A stretch of DNA of 64,000 bases from Chromera velia (Eukaryota > Sar > Chromeraceae), in NCBI GenBank assembly GCA_018398765.1, contig JAHBMJ010000146.1, forward strand, positions 62,001 through 126,000, read 5' to 3'. The translations under genes were made by a program, and so were the position numbers. Numbering within the stretch: the first letter of the stretch is position 1; the number at the start of each line of letters is the position of its first letter. Shown here one piece after another: positions 63,023 to 64,000 of the stretch. Below the pieces are notes generated by a model. It had not been told where the DNA came from, ran no database searches, and was given only the letters and a program-made list of their open reading frames with translations.

Positions 63023-63991
63023 TCAGACAATGAACAGCTTCACCGCGACGACGGCCATCGCAAGCAGAAGCGCGGTCTCGGCGACGATCAGCACGATGTA
63101 GCCGGCGCCGAGATCGGCCATCTGCTTGAGCGCGGTCTTGATGCCGAGCGCGGCGATGGCGGTGATCAGCAGGATACGCGAGGCGGTCTCGGCGACCGAG
63201 GCGACCGGGGCGGGGATCGCACCGAAGCTGTTGAGCGCGGCGAGCGCGACGAACGCGACTAGGAACGAGGGCAGGCCGACCGTGCCGCCGCCGCCTTCGG
63301 CCCTTCGCGAAAAGGCGACCATCACCGCGACCAGCACGACCGGCAGAAGCGCCACGCGCATCAGCTTGATCATAACGGCGGCATCGCCCGCTTCCTGGCT
63401 GACCGAATAGCCCGCGCCGACGACCTGGGCGACATCGTGGATCGTCGCGCCGATCAGCATGCCGGTCTGCGCATCGGTCGCATCGAGCAGGGCGAACAGC
63501 AGCGGATAGGCGACCATGGCGATCGTCGAAAGGGTCGTCACGGCAACGACCGTGAACAGCGTGTCGCGTTCGAGCCGGCCATCGCGCGGCAGCACCGAGG
63601 CGAGCGCCAGCGCCGCGGACGCACCGCAGATGGCGACCGATCCGGCGGTCAGCACGCCCAGCCGCGCGCCCCGGCCCATCAGGCGCGCGAGTGCGATGCC
63701 GGCAAGAATGGTCACCGCGACGAGACTGACGACGGCGATCACCGGCACCGGTCCGAGCGCCTCGAAATCGGCCCATGACAGCCGCACGCCGAGCAGGGCG
63801 ACGCCGAGCCTCAGGCACACGCTGGCGGCGAAATCGACGCCGGGCCGGATCGCCGGATCGTCGACGAGGAAGTTGAACGCCATGCCGATCAGCAGCGCGA
63901 AAAGCATCGCGGGCGCGCCATAGTGGGCGCCGAGGAAAGCGGCGGCCGCGGCGACGGTCAGCGCCAGACCCAGCCCGCGAACGAGCCGCAT
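63023..63991 (-). CDS. YeiH/UPF0324-family putative sulfate exporter
   Basis: A polytopic membrane protein of 322 residues with about ten hydrophobic helices. Family landmarks are LLIGMAFNF, FAASVCLRLGVALLGVRLS, LTAGSVAICGASAALALASV, TLSTIAMVAYPLL and GATIHDVAQVVGAGYSVS. YeiH-type proteins are linked to export of sulfate or related anions, mainly by context in other genomes. The start at 63991 is nine bases from the window edge, so a slightly longer N-terminus is possible. It converges on purU with a four-base gap. Confidence 0.88.
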   Translation of the reverse strand: MRLVRGLGLALTVAAAAAFLGAHYGAPAMLFALLIGMAFNFLVDDPAIRPGVDFAASVCLRLGVALLGVRLSWADFEALGPVPVIAVVSLVAVTILAGIALARLMGRGARLGVLTAGSVAICGASAALALASVLPRDGRLERDTLFTVVAVTTLSTIAMVAYPLLFALLDATDAQTGMLIGATIHDVAQVVGAGYSVSQEAGDAAVMIKLMRVALLPVVLVAVMVAFSRRAEGGGGTVGLPSFLVAFVALAALNSFGAIPAPVASVAETASRILLITAIAALGIKTALKQMADLGAGYIVLIVAETALLLAMAVVAVKLFIV

Positions 63992-64000
63992 TGCGTCAGC

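Noticed and set aside
1-64000. CRISPR arrays, insertion sequences, prophage or integrase genes
   Set aside because: I looked for regularly spaced repeats, transposase or integrase motifs and terminal inverted repeats, and found none.

Overview
The window is 64 kb of GC-rich DNA, almost fully coding, from an alphaproteobacterium, most likely of the Hyphomicrobiales (Rhizobiales). The pointers are the gene order TIGR02300 - aroA-like - cmk - rpsA, an asnO/ngg/M42-peptidase (NAGGN osmolyte) cluster, an Flp pilin, many dipeptide-type ABC importers, and a dnaK promoter that matches the alphaproteobacterial RpoH consensus. I see no insertion sequence, prophage, CRISPR array or rRNA; there is one tRNA.

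Layout. (1) 1-4541, rightward: a sugar importer (single-NBD ATPase cut by the window edge, plus permease), two tandem SDR dehydrogenases and a ferredoxin-reductase-type flavoprotein. (2) 4582-17231: a divergent catabolic island. Leftward are an Ldh-family dehydrogenase, an XRE-cupin regulator and a HapK/RedY-like protein. Rightward are a dipeptide-type binding protein, HyuA, HyuB, two permeases, two ATPases and an SDR. A palindromic operator candidate sits inside the leftward promoter. (3) 17232-24173: a candidate sRNA, an orphan Flp pilin, a mannose-1-phosphate guanylyltransferase fused to an AGE-family isomerase, a convergent 1124-residue GlmS-like protein with large extra segments, and a second candidate sRNA. 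(4) 24174-38780: M20 dipeptidase, class A PBP, DMT exporter, dnaK without dnaJ beside it, an AT-richer membrane protein, MsrB, PhoX-family phosphatase, ArgB, an MscS channel and a coniferyl-aldehyde-type dehydrogenase. (5) 38907-42537: phnM-phnN, a ThDP enzyme and tRNA-Ala(GGC). (6) 42655-48238: TIGR02300 protein, a half-length EPSP-synthase-like protein where aroA is expected, cmk, rpsA, a small protein, a HAD phosphatase and an RNase D-like exonuclease. (7) 48402-57075: a second dipeptide-type importer with a fused permease-ATPase, a GntR/FCD regulator and an acetamidase/formamidase, divergent from an AmaB-type amidohydrolase. (8) 57101-63991: the NAGGN cluster, purU and a YeiH-family exporter.

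How the genes fit together: islands 2 and 7 both pair a dipeptide-type importer with enzymes for cyclic or open amides (HyuAB; acetamidase and AmaB) and carry their own regulators, which suggests scavenging of amide or hydantoin nitrogen compounds. Region 3 looks like nucleotide-sugar and amino-sugar supply. Regions 4 and 6 are mainly housekeeping.

The most unusual items are the single-lobe EPSPS-like protein coupled to cmk, the enlarged GlmS-like protein, the GMP-AGE fusion, two unannotated sRNA candidates and the long hairpin after dnaK.
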